Below, piece after piece: positions 50,868 to 64,000 of a stretch of DNA of 64,000 bases; the stretch's first letter is position 1; every line of letters begins with the position of its first letter. A program made the position numbers and the translations under genes. Source of the DNA: Boswellia sacra (Eukaryota > Streptophyta > Magnoliopsida > Sapindales > Burseraceae); contig SNVD02008040.1 in assembly GCA_013180625.2 (NCBI GenBank), forward strand, positions 62,001 through 126,000, read 5' to 3'. The notes under the pieces are model-generated. The model was not told the DNA's origin. It was given only the letters and a program-made list of their open reading frames with translations, and ran no database searches.

Positions 50868-51111
50868 TTCAGTTCGAGTTGAGTGGCCGTGAAAGGATGC
50901 GAATTTTCAACGGATGTTCGAGTTCAATTATCATTCAATTGGATGAGGGTCAACGATTTTCGATTCAATGCAGATTGAGTGGGATTCTGAGCTACTGGTT
51001 CGTTCGTTTTCTAGGGTTTCTTTGTCGTGATCGATTGCCTGAGAGAGATGAGTACGTGAGGACGTGTATACTGGTGAGCAAAGTAGAAGAAGCCTTGGAT
51101 TGGTGATTGTT

Positions 51112-51150
51112 GGGCTGGGCTTTTCGTTGTTCTTGGCCCATTATGGCCCA
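51112..51150 (-). promoter_or_regulatory. site II (TGGGCC) elements in the NOT3 promoter
   Basis: Two GGCCCA motifs at 51135-51140 and 51145-51150 read TGGGCC on the sense strand, about 270-285 bp before the NOT3 ATG. A TGGGCTGGGC motif lies next to them (51111-51120). Site II elements bind TCP factors and are common in plant housekeeping promoters, which suits a general mRNA-decay gene. Confidence 0.55.
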
Positions 51151-54100
51151 ATTTAAGAAAATAAATTAATTATTAATAAAATAAATAACAATAATGCTAT
51201 ACTTATAACTTAAATACAACCAAAAGTTTATTGAAAGGCAAAATTTACTGCAAGAAAAAAAAAATGTATGAGCAATGTTATATAAAATCACTTAGATTGT
51301 CATATCAAGTTATATAGACCCGACTGTATTCTGATTGTAAGTCTAACATTACTGCATATTTATTTATGGGACTTCTGTGTTGAAATTAAGAAAATCATGA
51401 ATAAATTTTATTTAGTTATTTTTTTTAAAGATGGTTCGAATGTGTGTTTTAAGGAAATTTATGGAAATATAAAAAAATAAGTAATAATTATTATCTTTCC
51501 ATATAGATAATTTATAATAAAAATTATGTTGCAAAACTGCAATATAACAACTATAATTACTAACTAAATTCATAGGCCTAAGACCCTATATATATATATA
51601 TATATATATTAAATGATGGAGTTTGGGACCAAGCAATCAATAGGTTGTGTTTGTTTGTATTTTTGAGTTTTTATTTTTAAAATGTTGAAAGAATGTGTTA
51701 TTGGTTTTAATTTTTTTTAATTTTGAAAATAATATGTGATTAATATTGATTTAAATACATTAAAAAATGTGTGTTTTCAAAAAATAGAATTTTGGAAATG
51801 TAAACAAACAAAGCAACTTTCTAACAAAAGCTAAGTTTTTTATAAACAAACGTGTAAATTTTTAGTTTTGATTGATTTGTTTTTTTCGAGTTATAAATAA
51901 TTTATACCCTTTATAATGCACCATATTCTAAGAAAGTTTTAAAACAATAATTATTTCAAAAATTTTAAGATGTTGTATTTATTATTTTTGATAGTTTTCT
52001 ATCTAATCACTATATGAAATCATGCCTAGTTTAATTCATTAATTTTACAATAGTGCTAGACATTACAACATTCATAAAACTCAAAATATGCAACCCTATG
52101 TTACAGTTTACATGACAAAAATTCATTAGAGGATAAAAAAAAAAAAAGAATAAGAAAGTTGCAAATGTAATAGGATTTTGCCATGTAAACTGCTATATCA
52201 AATTATTGAGTTTAAATTATATAAAGATTATAAATATAACATTACTATTAATTTTATATTTAATAATTTAAAAAAAATCCATCAACAAAATATTCATTCA
52301 AAACGTGTTTTTTTTAAATTATTAGTATCTTAATATTGAAGAACTAGGTGTTCAAGCCAAAAGATTAGTATATTGGGTAGAAAGATCAATCTTTTTTATA
52401 ACACAAAATGTCTCCTTATAACTATTATGTAGGATAATTCAACACTTAACTTATTCCGCTTGATTACAGTATAAAAGTATAGTTTGTATAAGTTTAGGTA
52501 GATGTAAGTTACCTAATTCATATCTATGTAATCATGATGATTGATGAGCTATATATGAGCTGAATTCTAATAGAAAGTAGTCCAATATATTTAAATGGAC
52601 TATAAGACCTAACAATAGAGATCAAATAAAGTTATTAGGCCAAAAAAAAAAAAGCCATTTTGACCTCACAAGTGTTCAAATATGTGTCACATGAAACACA
52701 GTGACGATGACACACGATAGCTAGGTGGAAAAATCACAAACTACTTTTCTAGTTTTAGAAATTATCAATCGCCATGCGGATATTTAATCAGTGACCACAT
52801 GAACATTTCCGGAAATTCATCAAACACAACCAAGACCAACAGAATCCGTTAGTTCTACATTTACGTTTCTACCCTTCATTTAAATGTTTTGGACTTTTGG
52901 GTAACTAAGCTAAATAATTAATCTCTTTCTCCGCCACTTACTAATGTTGAAATTAGCATGAATGGACATGTCGTTTGATGCTCCTTTGTTTGGTGCTCCC
53001 TTTTACTGCACTACTATAGTTTCTTAACTTTTTTCTTTAATTTGTTTGTTGTAATTATTATTTCCAATCTTTTTTTTAATAAACTTGTAAGTTTAAGGTA
53101 GCTTATAAGGCGTTTATGGTTTTGGTATTATTTCTGGTTCTGTGTGTGTCTTTTGATCTTGGTTTGAACTTGATCTCTTAATTAAGTTTGACTAGTTGAT
53201 TTATGGGATTATCGTGATGGGTTTTTGTAGCAAGCGTCAGATGATGATGATGATATGTGAAACTTCGTCTCATGTAACGATTGCTTCTATAGACGCAGAA
53301 GCAAGAGTAAGGAAAATGATGTTGATAACCATGCAAGCTAAAAGACATTATTACCCTTGCATAACCATAGGAGACTAATGGGGTTTAGTGTTTGGGGTTT
53401 TTTTTGGATGAATTTCTGAAAACGTTTCGGTAACCGCTGATTAAAAGTCTAATAGTTAGCATGTGATTGATAATTTCTAGAATAAGAAGGGGACTTTGCA
53501 ATTTTTCCGCAAATGATATTACATTTAAGAGAAATACTTATACGTACTTGGCATACCACCTCATTTGTTTATATGGTGCACCCAATAAATCATAAATGAT
53601 CGTATAGTACCAACTCACCTTTAATTTAAATCTACCTCATCATTGATTTACATTTTTCTTTTAATTTGTTTCTAAATTTAAATTTTTTTAAATTATACAC
53701 CTAACTTTCTAAAAAAAATCTCTTAATCTCTCAATATCTTTTTCATTCTTATTTTAAAATTCAAAGTTTTTCTAACCAAAATATGCTCAGAAATTAATTC
53801 TAAATTTCCTTATATTTTCTTCTCTAACCCATACAAGATGTACTCCATTGCAAATGCCATGAAATTGATTATTTAAATTCAAAGTATTTCATTAGTTTAT
53901 CAATTTCTAAGTAATGGTTATTGTTATGATTATTAAAGGTAGCATTCATCACTTTTGCAAAATGTTAATGAGCATGGAAAAGGAGAAGCCTTTTTTTATG
54001 ATACTCTGGTATTAATTAGTGGGTGTATTTGGCGTTTTGGCTTCCTTTTCTATCTAAGTTTAGCGGTGCTCTAAACTCCTTGGAAGAGATAGTTTGTATA

Positions 54101-55644
54101 TTAAAAGCAAGTAAACGAAAGCCTTAGCTAGCCACTTTCCGGGTCAAGTTTTGAAAGATTTTCTGGTTTCTGAAGTTTAGTCAAAGTAGTTCTAATTGCA
54201 AATCAATCTTTTCAATTCAAAAAATTAAAATCTTTTTTACTTCTTAAAATTCTGAAAATCATTATTTTTTTTCAGTATCTTAAAATTCTAAGAATTATGA
54301 AAGAGACATCTTTTCACATCTAGCAAACTAAATTTATTACAAATCTCTCTGGGGGTCTCTTTGTAATGAAATGAAAACAAAAATTATAAAATTAGTCAAG
54401 GACATTCTCTGACATTTTAATAAAATTAATTCATTACATATCTCTTTTAGGGTTTTATATAATGAGGTAAAAGTCTTTTGATAATTTTTGAGAATATTTT
54501 GGTTAGAGAAATTTTGAATTTCAAAATAAGAAAGAGAAAGATATTAGAGGTATTAGAGATTTTCTTTTTAGAAAGCTGGGTGAAATAATTTAAGAAAATT
54601 TAAATTTACGAACAAATTAAAAGTGACATTTAAATTAATGATGAGATAGACTTAAATAGATGATGAGTTGGCATCACATGACAATTTATGATTTGTTGAA
54701 CGCACCACATAAATAAAATGAGATGGTATACTATGTGTGTGGAAATATTTCTGTACATATAAACAAACAAATGGCAAGCCCAAGATAAGGAGAAGAGGCC
54801 ATGAGTCCCATGACATGGAAAACTAGCAATCCAATACAAGATACTCACAAGAAAGACAAAGTAGGGCAATTTGACAAGAGGAGAAAGAAGACTTGGTGTC
54901 AAAGATTGAAGAATGCCTAATCTTAGTCAAAATTATGATATTTTAGGATTTATAAACTAATTAATTATTCTCTAACATTGTGGAATGTGATAATAGATCT
55001 CATTAACTTAATTTTGTTTACCTGAATTTATTCTAGATAACAAAAGGTAAATTGGATATATGTTAATTATGTAGATCTTACGTAGAAAAAAAAAATTTAG
55101 GGACTTTTCTCTTCTTCTAAAAACAGAGACAGTATCATGATCAAGAAAGGCATAATAATAGTATGCAAACCCTTGTATGCAACATGATCAAACTTACTAA
55201 AGCTCAGAAAACACAAGTCATGTGCGACCCAAACTGTGATCAGGAGCAGTGATCAGCACAGTCGTGTGTGTTGTAATATGTGGTGTTAATTCCAAACTGT
55301 TATAGCCAAAATGCAATTAATGGAATAAGTTTGATTTTTTCACTTGGATCAGCACAGAAGGTTTGTGATCCACGAATCCTTACAGGGAGATTTATGAAAT
55401 ACATAATAACGAAGATAAATATGTCAACTAGTTATAGTCCACTGACAGCTATCTTAATTTTTTGGAGCAACTTATTTCATTCAGGGTTGAATTGATTGAC
55501 AATGTCTTCTGGCCAGCCCCATTTGGCGAGAAGGAAAGAGCAATCGGTTTTGGAACCGATTTTCCTTCTATCCTGATGGAACATGGAGAGTTTGAGTCTC
55601 CGGAAGTCAGATCATTTGCTTCCTTCAATTCATAGAAAAGTCTC
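51151..55644. other. NOT3-MYR intergenic region
   Basis: AT-rich DNA with TA runs (51589-51609). A segment at 52340-52440 resembles the TRIM-like repeat at 7983-8093 and is probably a solo relative. The long-inverted-repeat element lies at 53529-54753. 55450-55644 is the probable 3' UTR of the MYB-CC gene. No other gene was found. Confidence 0.55.
53529..54753. mobile_element. MULE-like element with long terminal inverted repeats
   Basis: The first and last 270 bp or so are inverted copies of each other: GTACTTGGCATACCACCTC-type sequence near 53546 pairs with the reverse of 54720-54745, and TTTCTAACCAAAATATGCTC near 53771 pairs with the reverse of about 54489-54510. The flanks TACATTTAA (53520-53528) and TACATATAA (54754-54762) look like a 9-bp target duplication with one mismatch, as Mutator-like elements make. 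There is no transposase. Confidence 0.75.
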
Positions 55645-57802
55645 TCAGCCCCAGCTGAACCCATTCAGGTCAAACTGTTTGCAGCTTGTAGCAGCAGCAG
55701 TAGCATCATTCTCATCTTGGGTGTTCAGGTCCAGTTTTGTTGAAAAGTATGGCAATGATCTGTACCCTCGTGGAAGTTTCTCATTCTCTAGCTTAACTGA
55801 GTCTGTTCTCTCATTGGTTTGGTCTAGCATAACGTCATCCTCATTTCTTCCCTTGAATCTTCCCTCACTGAAGCTGCTGCTGCTGCCATTCGCCTTCTCT
55901 ACCTGGAATCCAACGCTGATTGATAGATCACCAGGGCTTCTTTCCGAGGAGAAGATTCTCCTTTCTGTGTCCTTTCCTATTGAGGATAGAAATTTGTTCT
56001 GTTTTAGATCTTCAACCCACTTAAGTTCAGCTTGCTGTAACATGGGCTCTTCCACAATCTCTTTTGGCTCAAACATTGCACTACCATGATAAGATCTCAA
56101 TATAACCCCACCATTGTGAATTTCTTGGTCCTTCTGTGATCCTTCACATGAAGTTAGGCAGCTGTCCATGGAGCAATCATTGGGTTGGTTTGCTTGAGTT
56201 TGCTGAGGGCAGAATCCCTGAAGTTCTTTCAGGTCTGAAAATGTGGAATTCAGGCATTGAGTGGATACTTTTGACACTAGTTCAGAGAGTTGAACTTTGG
56301 CAGCTTCAAGTCCTGCTGTACCCAAGTTCTGTCTTCCAAGAGTCTCCTGAGCTTTCTCCAGCACAGCCTGTAAATATTTTCCTTGAGCTTCTATACGAAG
56401 CTGTAAATGTCTTTGTACCTGGTTTAGTCCAAACCAAGTTGCGATCAGAATGCAGTTAAATTCCTTTTACCAAGTTTAAGATGAGATGACATGAACTAAA
56501 AATGCTAATCCACTCAAACATAGACATCCCTATGAATTTACACATGTTTTTGCCTTCTAGAGACACTCTGCGTGTTCATAGGAAACATAATGCATTATCT
56601 ATACATGCAGATAATCTGCACAAATAGCTTGTTACATGGTTGACTATCATGTTCTAAATTCAATGGTCGAATAGGATTAGTCCATGAAAAGGCTTTAAGC
56701 TTCTGAAATTGTTTTTTCCTAGATATGTTAAAAAGGCCGGACAATTCTATTGTAATTTTGAAGTTTTGAAGGTAGTGTACCTCGAGCTGCTCATGAAGTC
56801 TTCTCTGCACTTCAATTTGCATCTGAAGCGTTTCACTTATGTGTAAGCCTCTGGATTTATAGATTATCGTTGTTAGTGTAATGAAAGAGCAATTAAAATT
56901 CTCCAAAAGTTCATGCTGTAAAAAATTATAAATAAGTAAATTCAAAGCTGTGAAGAGTTGTTAATTCTCTTACTTGTTTGATTGGGGTCCTATTGTTAAA
57001 TTGTTCATATGAGTTGCATTTGCTTCAGACAGTCTTTCTCCAGCCAACCCAGCAACGGCACCTACATCAGGTACTTCAGTTTCATTTCTCCTCACAGCAT
57101 ACGCTTTTAAAAAAGAAATTTGCCTTTAATTCACATATCGATCTGGTTATTTTGAAAGAATTTCTAGAGACATGAGAAATTGTTCTCTTACCAATTTTGG
57201 TGTTCCCATTATTTGCCTGTCCATGGAGATTCTTACTGAGCCTATACTTCTGCAAACCAAAAAAGTGGAACAACAATGAGTATGTGTTTATTACAGAATA
57301 AACAGAACACAACCCATGCTTCGTGCTGGAACCCTTAAACAGAATTGCAATCTGATAATATCTGTAATTTTTTGTCCATGGACATGAGTACATGCGTTGC
57401 ATAGTTAATTTACCTGTAGATGACTCTTTAGATGGTATAAAGTAAGTCCTGGAATTCCCATAAGTTTCATAACCGTTTTTGGAGTAGCCTCTGTCACATC
57501 AAGAGACATAATTGGATCAGCTGAAATCATTTGTATACACATCTGCAGTGATAATCATTAACTGTGTATAACTATAGAGAAAACGCACTGTCTGCTCCTC
57601 CAAGCTGATTGACAGCTTCTATGAAGCGCTCATGAAGATCTGGTGTCCATTTTAGTCTTGGCTTGGCATCGGTTGAGAGGACAAGCCCTGAATCTCCAGG
57701 GCCATTCCCACCTTGCAGAAACATGTGTCTTTCTGGAGGGATAGGAATTCTTGGAGTAGAGTGGATACTCTTTCCTTGATGTTGGTGGTGATGGTACATC
57801 AT
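55645..57802 (-). CDS. MYB-CC transcription factor, MYR1/MYR2-like
   Basis: Six exons, 57802-57589, 57490-57414, 57249-57192, 57061-56974, 56850-56781 and 56418-55645, give 426 aa with all junctions in frame. An adjacent second ATG at 57799 could equally start it. The single GARP/MYB-like DNA-binding domain spans about 46-102 (KPRLKWTPDLHERF, then HLKSHLQKYRLSK). The MYB-CC coiled-coil dimerisation domain with the LHEQLE motif lies at about 150-205. The acidic, Ser-rich C-terminal half ends FDLNGFSWG, as in the MYR subgroup. Related proteins PHR1, PHL and APL regulate phosphate responses and phloem; MYR1 and MYR2 are reported regulators of flowering and organ elongation. The gene sits 4.8 kb from NOT3 in the same orientation. 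Confidence 0.93.
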
Positions 57803-60800
57803 GATCTGTCTTTTTTCAATAAACTCACGTAAAATAGCTATAGCTTGACCAGGAAGGCACTAGACAACCAAATAATTGGGCTCAAGATCAGCTTTGATTT
57901 TTTACCTGACACAGTTAATATTTCTTCTTGAGATCCAAATTGCTGCCCCCTGGAATGAGGAACTTGATTATGTTATATTCTTCAGGTTCTGACACAAATA
58001 GCTAGATAGATAAATGGAACTTTCTGCACTGCTTGCTGGTTGTTACCTATCTCCTATCTCAGTTGGCCAATTCTTACAGGCCAAAAGGTTGCTGAAGGGT
58101 GGATTTATAGGGATGGAGGGTGTGGGTAAGCAAGGCATAGAATCTTGAACAAAATCGATGGAACAACCAATCCAACCCGATCCAATATTCACAACGACTT
58201 GAAAAGAGATATTGTCCTCCCTGGTGGGACCTGAGCTCCGACTCCACTTGCCATTCTCAGACAGAAGTAATCCATTTGAATAACTGTGCACTACAACTTT
58301 CTGAAACACCTCACACCTTGCATTAGGTACCAGAATTGTTCCACCAAAATGTATTTCTGTGTGTGTGTGCGCGCATTCGTATTCTTCTTTCTAGCAAAGG
58401 CAAGAATCTTATTCCCCGGATTTTATAAAGGAATTTTCTGACTTGGATGAGGGAATCCACTATATATCTTGTCCTGAGGCCTTCAAAATCTCATCCTTTC
58501 TTCCTCTCACCTTCATGGAAGATTCTTGGAACTCTTATATATCTTTGCTCCTCACCTTGTTATTGGAGTCGATCACTTTTCAGTTGTCAATGCGCACAGT
58601 AAGTTAATGATATTATAAACAAGATTTATATGAATTGTTATCTATATTAAAGGGTGCAGATAGAGACGCGAAATACCATTTTTAACTGGTTATATTTGGA
58701 GAATGTAGAGGAAGATTCTGTTGACTGGAGCACCTGGAAACTTTGGAATTAGATATATACAAGAAAGAGAAAAAATTATATGGTGGAAAGATGCTATTTC
58801 TTGGAGATGATTTGGAGGCAAGGAATGGAATATGGAATACATTCTGTTTTGTCTCCTTCAGTAAGTTTGGTACTTATTCAGCCCTCACAGTATAAAAATA
58901 TAAGCAAGAGGGTCCCAAATCTTTTTCCTTCTTCAATTGGCATAAGACAGCCGGCCCCTCACGGGGAATCCTAGGCACCTCGGACCCCATAGCCAAAATA
59001 ATCAAAATATATAAAATCTAAGTAAGTATTGTACTTGTTAACATACTAGCATTTTGATGAAAACAAAGTCCTCTTGCTGCTAGCCACTAGAGATCATGAC
59101 CACTCTGCCCTTGCCTACTCATTTCATATTTATGGCTTCCCTTGGTTGGCTTTGCAGATTCTATTGTATCTATACGTGTACCCTTCTTGCCATAATTTGA
59201 TTACTTTTTCTCTATATTCATATGCACTATTGTTTAACAAATGTTATGTAAAGCATCTCTGTGTTGCCAATATAGACTCATGATTGCGTTGTATTCTTCT
59301 GTAATTTCAAACACAGTTACATTCTTTTCTGCTGATGTGAGTCCAATAACAAAGTATCCTTTGTAAGGACCTATTTTCACATAATATGAGATTAACCGGT
59401 TTAAATAAAGTATTCTACGAATACGGTTCAGTAACCTTTTTCTGAGATTTTTAATATTCCATCCCATCTCATTCATCTCAACCTCTAACTTGTTTTGGCT
59501 CAGAAGGCTATGGCGTGGACTTGGGATGTTACATTACTAGCTAGTCCCCTGAGCCTCTGGAATAAAATGTAGCCATTCCACATCCATGCCAACTGCTATG
59601 TATACTAGACTAATGTATAATAATTTGATTTGTTTATCTGGATTTGAATTCCATAAGCTATGCCTGTCAACTGCTATAGCAGACTAGGTAGCTATAGTTT
59701 GATTTGTTTATCTGCATTTGCATTCCGTGAGCCATCCAAGTGTCGATTTCGAGTTCATTATGCTTTTGCTGTTCTATGTAGCATAAGGATCGATGTAGTT
59801 GTGATGATAATGAGGAATTATATACTATGCACTTATTTAAAATACAAAGAATAATATCTATGATAATCAACAGCTGCTAATGCAGAATAAATTCTGATAT
59901 TAAGTATAATAGCAAGCAAATCTGCCAAATACATTAAACACACATACAACTGAAGAAAATAAAATTTATTGACGGAATGAGGACATATTTGATATGCCGG
60001 ATGCCCCATTAAACGAGTGCCCGAACAAGTGTTTGCAGAACAAGAAGAAATTAGAAGAGCTAATTTAAAGATTGTAAATCAAATTCTCATTCCTTGAATA
60101 ATGTCTTCATGGTAGTTCAACTGGCCTTTTTGGGAGATCAATTGATTTTGATTGGTCAGGATATTGTATGCAGTTTGGGAGAATCTGTCAAAGTCTTTAA
60201 TGGTTAAAGCACTAAAGCAAAATTCCTAAATAGTTTGCTGGCATGTGGACTGGAATAAATTTTTCATAAGAGGACCTTTCAACTTACAACATATATACAT
60301 TACTTTGTTACCAGCACATGAACTGGCCAATGTGACCACTTGTGAAATATTTCCACTGGATTTTGATCATGTCACAGATCACAATAGCATGTACGAATAT
60401 GATGAAATTCCTGATCATAACAATGTGATAACTTTGGAATCTGTTTTATTATGCTTACATTAATTAATAATTAATACAAATTAGCTAGTAGTCTCTAGCT
60501 GTTCTTGGTAGTGAAAAGAATATGCTCTAAATATGCTAATTTGGTTTGTTTTCTTGCTAAAAATGCATTAACCGCATCGATAGATAGAAAAGTAGCTGAA
60601 AAAGTTAATTAATAAATGGTACTATAAGGTGGAACCATGATTTTTTATATACAATACTGCCTAATCAAGAAATAAGGTTATAAATATTATCCTTTTTTGT
60701 GGTGGCCTATGCTGATTGAAAATGTTGTTTTGTGCTTGTTCGGAGTGTAAGAAATCATATGATGCTTTAAAGTTTTGATGTTCAACCATAAAAAGAATAA

Positions 60801-63800
60801 ACATGGTGCTAACAACTTTCATTTCATGTCTCCAGAAGGACTTATACAAATGATCGTTTCAATAATTATCAATGGTACAAATATAAAGCACATTACAGCT
60901 TTCTATGATGTTGCCAAAGTGCCCTTAATTTGAATTCGTGTGTGTGTTTGTTTTTGTGTGTAAAGTACAGGGGAATAGTTAGCTTTTTCAATGCTCTGTT
61001 ATCTAACCGCCATTACGTTCCTCCTCTCACTATGGATCTTATTCTCTCGCTTTAGGGTTGAGGGCAAGAATTTTTGTTCTTCCTTGTACTTACATTTCCT
61101 TTTGCGGATTCCATATTTAATGTAATTATACTTCTGAGAACAAGAAGAAACTATGAAAAGAGAAACACATCATATATGAGAATCATACTAAGGACTAGTC
61201 AATCATAAGTGGAAACACTTGTAAGACATTGATTGGTGGAGAATTATTGACCACACGTGATAAGATTGGTAATTTGGAACAATAAGTGAGAAATGACCAC
61301 GGAATGATATTCTTTGTGGAAAACAGTTCTGGGGAGGAATAAAATTCAATTAGGCTGAAAAGAAAAAAGCTATAAAGGTTCCATGGGATTGGAATATGAG
61401 AATCTTAACTCCAAATAAAGCCAATGAGTCATATTCTCAAGTCAAGAATTTGGTTATTCTTCTCTAGCCAAAACCACAAAAAATGGGTTCCTCTCCGCTT
61501 TTCCTTTTTAGCTAATATATATAGCCGGATGCCCTTTAATATTCATGATTATTAGTGTTGTGCGCTCATAAGTTGGGTCACTTTAATTTATAAGAATATT
61601 GCCATGTTTAGAGATTGCTTAGGTTTTATGAGATAAATAAATATACATTTATAATATTGCTTGGATACCATCCTCTCATATTATTCTTTCAGCACTGGAG
61701 GCTAATTAAACAGCAACAAGTGATGCTTGGACAAATGGTGGTTTGGCTATCTTCCTTTCTCATTTGTACTGTACATAAGGGAAAGTTCCATGGATTGCAC
61801 AACTTTTATTCCGTCGTATCTACAGTGACCAAGACTACTGAGAGTGATAAAGAGAGATATAGGTCCAAGAGGGACCTCTCTTCACATGAAAATTATTCCC
61901 TCCGCTAGCTTCATCATGTCTCTATCTATATATTTTTCTTAGGCCTCGATCTTATAAATCCTCTCTTAATAAGAGCTTAAAATATTCTCTGTTAAGAAGA
62001 CCTCAAATTACGCATTGATTGGAAAAAAGAAAGGAATATATGTATATATATATATATGGGGTATTTTCACGTCACTTATGATACATCATTGCATCACAAT
62101 ATAATTTACGTAGTAACAATACTATATAAAAAGACATATAAACTATTACGTATGAAAATTTTAGAATGTGTGGCATTGATTTTGGATCTTGAAATAAAAT
62201 CGTGTACACTTATCTTAAATTGGACGCAACATCTATATCATATGAGTTCAAGCTTATGCTTAAAGATTTAAAGTAGCATTATGTATATTTTAAATATTTA
62301 ATTTAATACACATTCTTAGCCAGTGATATTGGAACTTAATCTAATAATTTAAATTTCGAAGTTGTCAATTCGGAGGTGGACTTCTCTGCAGCTAGCCTTA
62401 TTAGCTTAGAATAAACTGATAATTCATAATTGTATTTAATTAATTTGTAAGAAGTCGAAAATTCAATTGCAATATTTGATCAAAACTTCGCGCTTGATTG
62501 TGCATGTAAATTGAAAACTGCATAATAATAATGTCATGTAAATTCAATTGCAATATCACTTTTAAGGGTTGGAAACTGCATAATAATGATGTCATTTGAA
62601 AATTGAAGAATAACTTTGCAAGGAAATGTGTGCTTGAAAATAATGATCGATCTTTTCCATGTGTATAGAGTGATGTATACATAGAATTCCTTGCCATTTT
62701 AGAGAGATATATATTCCTTTCTTGGGCTGTCATATTGCAAAAAAAGTTGCTATAGGTTTTGTGATTGAAAAAAGTACTGAAAATACAATCAAATCAATGA
62801 CAAACTAATCATATCCTAAATGAAGCCTAGAATCAAAAGTTACCAGTTGAAATTCTATTAGTTGATGATTTCTAATAAAAGCAACTTGCCACTTCAATTT
62901 TTCTTAAGAATTTAAATCTTACAACAGTGAAAGTTTGTAATTAATTAGTTTATCTAGCTAATTGTTTGTTCTGGTTCCATATTTCCATCCAATCATGGAA
63001 GATGACCTTGGTGCAAAGATTTGCATCCTGGCATAGCATTTTCAGAATATTTATTATGAATTATTCTTATGGAATTTGCTTCCAAAACCATACATCTATA
63101 TTATCACATATTCTACAAACTAATCAATATTTAGAAGTACTCACTGTTTCTCATTCTGGTTCTGGAAATATATGATACTAAAGAAATGAGTTAATGTTGA
63201 ATGTAACAATGAAAATGGTTGGTTGAGCTCAGCGTCAAAACAAGGTTATTATATGCACCTAACAAAATATATTTTCTTAAAAATTACTTATATATTATCT
63301 TTCTAATTAATGCATCTACAATTATTTTTTTCAAATAAAATTATTTTCACTCGTTTGCATGGTTTGGAATAATTTCTTGAAAACAAATAAGTTTAATTAG
63401 TAATCATTGATTGCCTGGATAGAAAAGCACAAAGATAACAATACATAAGCTAGCTATATTTGTCGGGTTAGTTTGTTTCTCTAATTGTATTTTATATAGT
63501 AAACTCTAATTTTTAAATCTTATGATTTCAAATTTTAGTTTTTCTCTTTTATAAATTTTATGTCTTCTAGCTAGGAGTATAAATGGATATCATATAAAAT
63601 CTTAGCAATAATCAATATAGAATGGCTTAATCAATATACAATATAAAAGTAGTATATTGTTAATTGCGTATCTTAATTTAATTATGGATTATATATAAAT
63701 GATGATCGAAGAATATATGATAAGAAATTGTTCTAAGAATATATGATAAGAAATTTTTTTGACATTAGAATGATGTTTGATCATACCATTCAATCCGACA

Positions 63801-64000
63801 TGCCAATTATGGAGAATTTTCTCCAACATAAATATACATGTTTAAAGACATGCACGCCATGCATTAACATGCATAATCTTGTCATATATTACGATTTCGT
63901 AGTGCATAGTTCATATATATATATATCATGCATAATCTTGTCATACATTATGATTTCGTCATGCATAGTTCATATATACACCCCAATTTGTTTCTCTTAT
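57803..64000. other. 5' flank of the MYR gene and intergenic region
   Basis: The first 600 bp are promoter/leader of the MYB-CC gene. Beyond that I find no gene, transposon ends or RNA gene. Small repeats are present at 59587-59740 (two diverged units of about 76 bp), 62515-62605 (a repeated AAACTGCATAATAAT block) and 63868-63980. Confidence 0.5.
63868..63980. repeat. 59-bp tandem duplication
   Basis: Units starting CATGCATAATCTTGTCATA at 63868 and 63927 are nearly identical and separated by TATATA runs. Confidence 0.88.

Noticed and set aside
50681..51106. 141-codon plus-strand frame over NOT3 exon 1 and promoter
   Set aside because: It runs antisense across the conserved first exon of NOT3; the start region is explained by NOT3, and the product is Arg-rich without a known domain. 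A divergent transcript cannot be excluded but is not supported.
55583..56089. 168-codon plus-strand frame inside the MYR gene
   Set aside because: It is antisense to the last exon of the MYB-CC gene and has no recognisable domain.
57803..64000. Search for tRNA or well-known microRNA precursors in the gene-free right end
   Set aside because: No cloverleaf-type A/B box pair and no familiar mature microRNA sequence was seen by eye; a covariance-model scan would be needed to be sure.

Overview
This is nuclear DNA from a flowering plant, almost certainly a dicot. It is AT-rich, has spliced genes with GT-AG introns, and is full of plant transposable element families (Ty3 chromovirus, Ty1/copia, CACTA, hAT, PIF-like, MULE-like and TRIM). 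The species cannot be named from sequence alone; gene content and order fit a rosid-type dicot.

Three protein-coding genes can be modelled in full, all on the minus strand. They are a GPI-anchored GH17 beta-1,3-glucanase with an X8/CBM43 domain (26168-29475, 2 exons, 477 aa), CCR4-NOT subunit NOT3 (36763-50867, 16 exons, about 890 codons) and a MYB-CC transcription factor of the MYR1/MYR2 type (55645-57802, 6 exons, 426 aa). From memory, Arabidopsis has the same trio side by side at At5g18220, At5g18230 and At5g18240, so this looks like a conserved gene block expanded by transposons. The proteins act in different places (cell wall callose, mRNA deadenylation, transcription), so the grouping is ancestral synteny and not a pathway cluster. 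Exon 6 of NOT3 lacks one base relative to its expected reading frame, which gives an immediate stop.

Layout. 1-2578: decayed tail and LTR of a Ty3-like element. 2579-6851: a complete non-autonomous CACTA element with a TGT target duplication. 7290-8427: a broken partial duplicate of the GH17 gene's 3' end, split by a TRIM-like element. 8435-8524: compound microsatellite at the duplicate's breakpoint. 9690-11486: AT-rich, possibly PIF-like segment containing an hAT element (9843-10630) with a near-perfect 8-bp target duplication, plus a 225-bp tandem repeat. 11748-25025: a decayed copia element whose 3' coding end is interrupted by a younger Ty3/Tekay-like element (17018-24198) flanked by the duplication CATGA. 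26168-57802: the three genes with their introns and spacers; the NOT3 introns hold two TAA-flanked MITEs and a TRIM-like element, and the NOT3-MYR spacer holds a 1.2-kb long-inverted-repeat element. 57803-64000: no gene recognised.

I see no tRNA, rRNA or known microRNA gene, no CRISPR array and no clearly new biological system. The most useful leads are the NOT3 frameshift, the truncated GH17 duplicate, the chimeric 5' LTR of the Ty3 element, and a TGTCGAGTG-type repeat motif shared by the hAT element and the Ty3 LTR.
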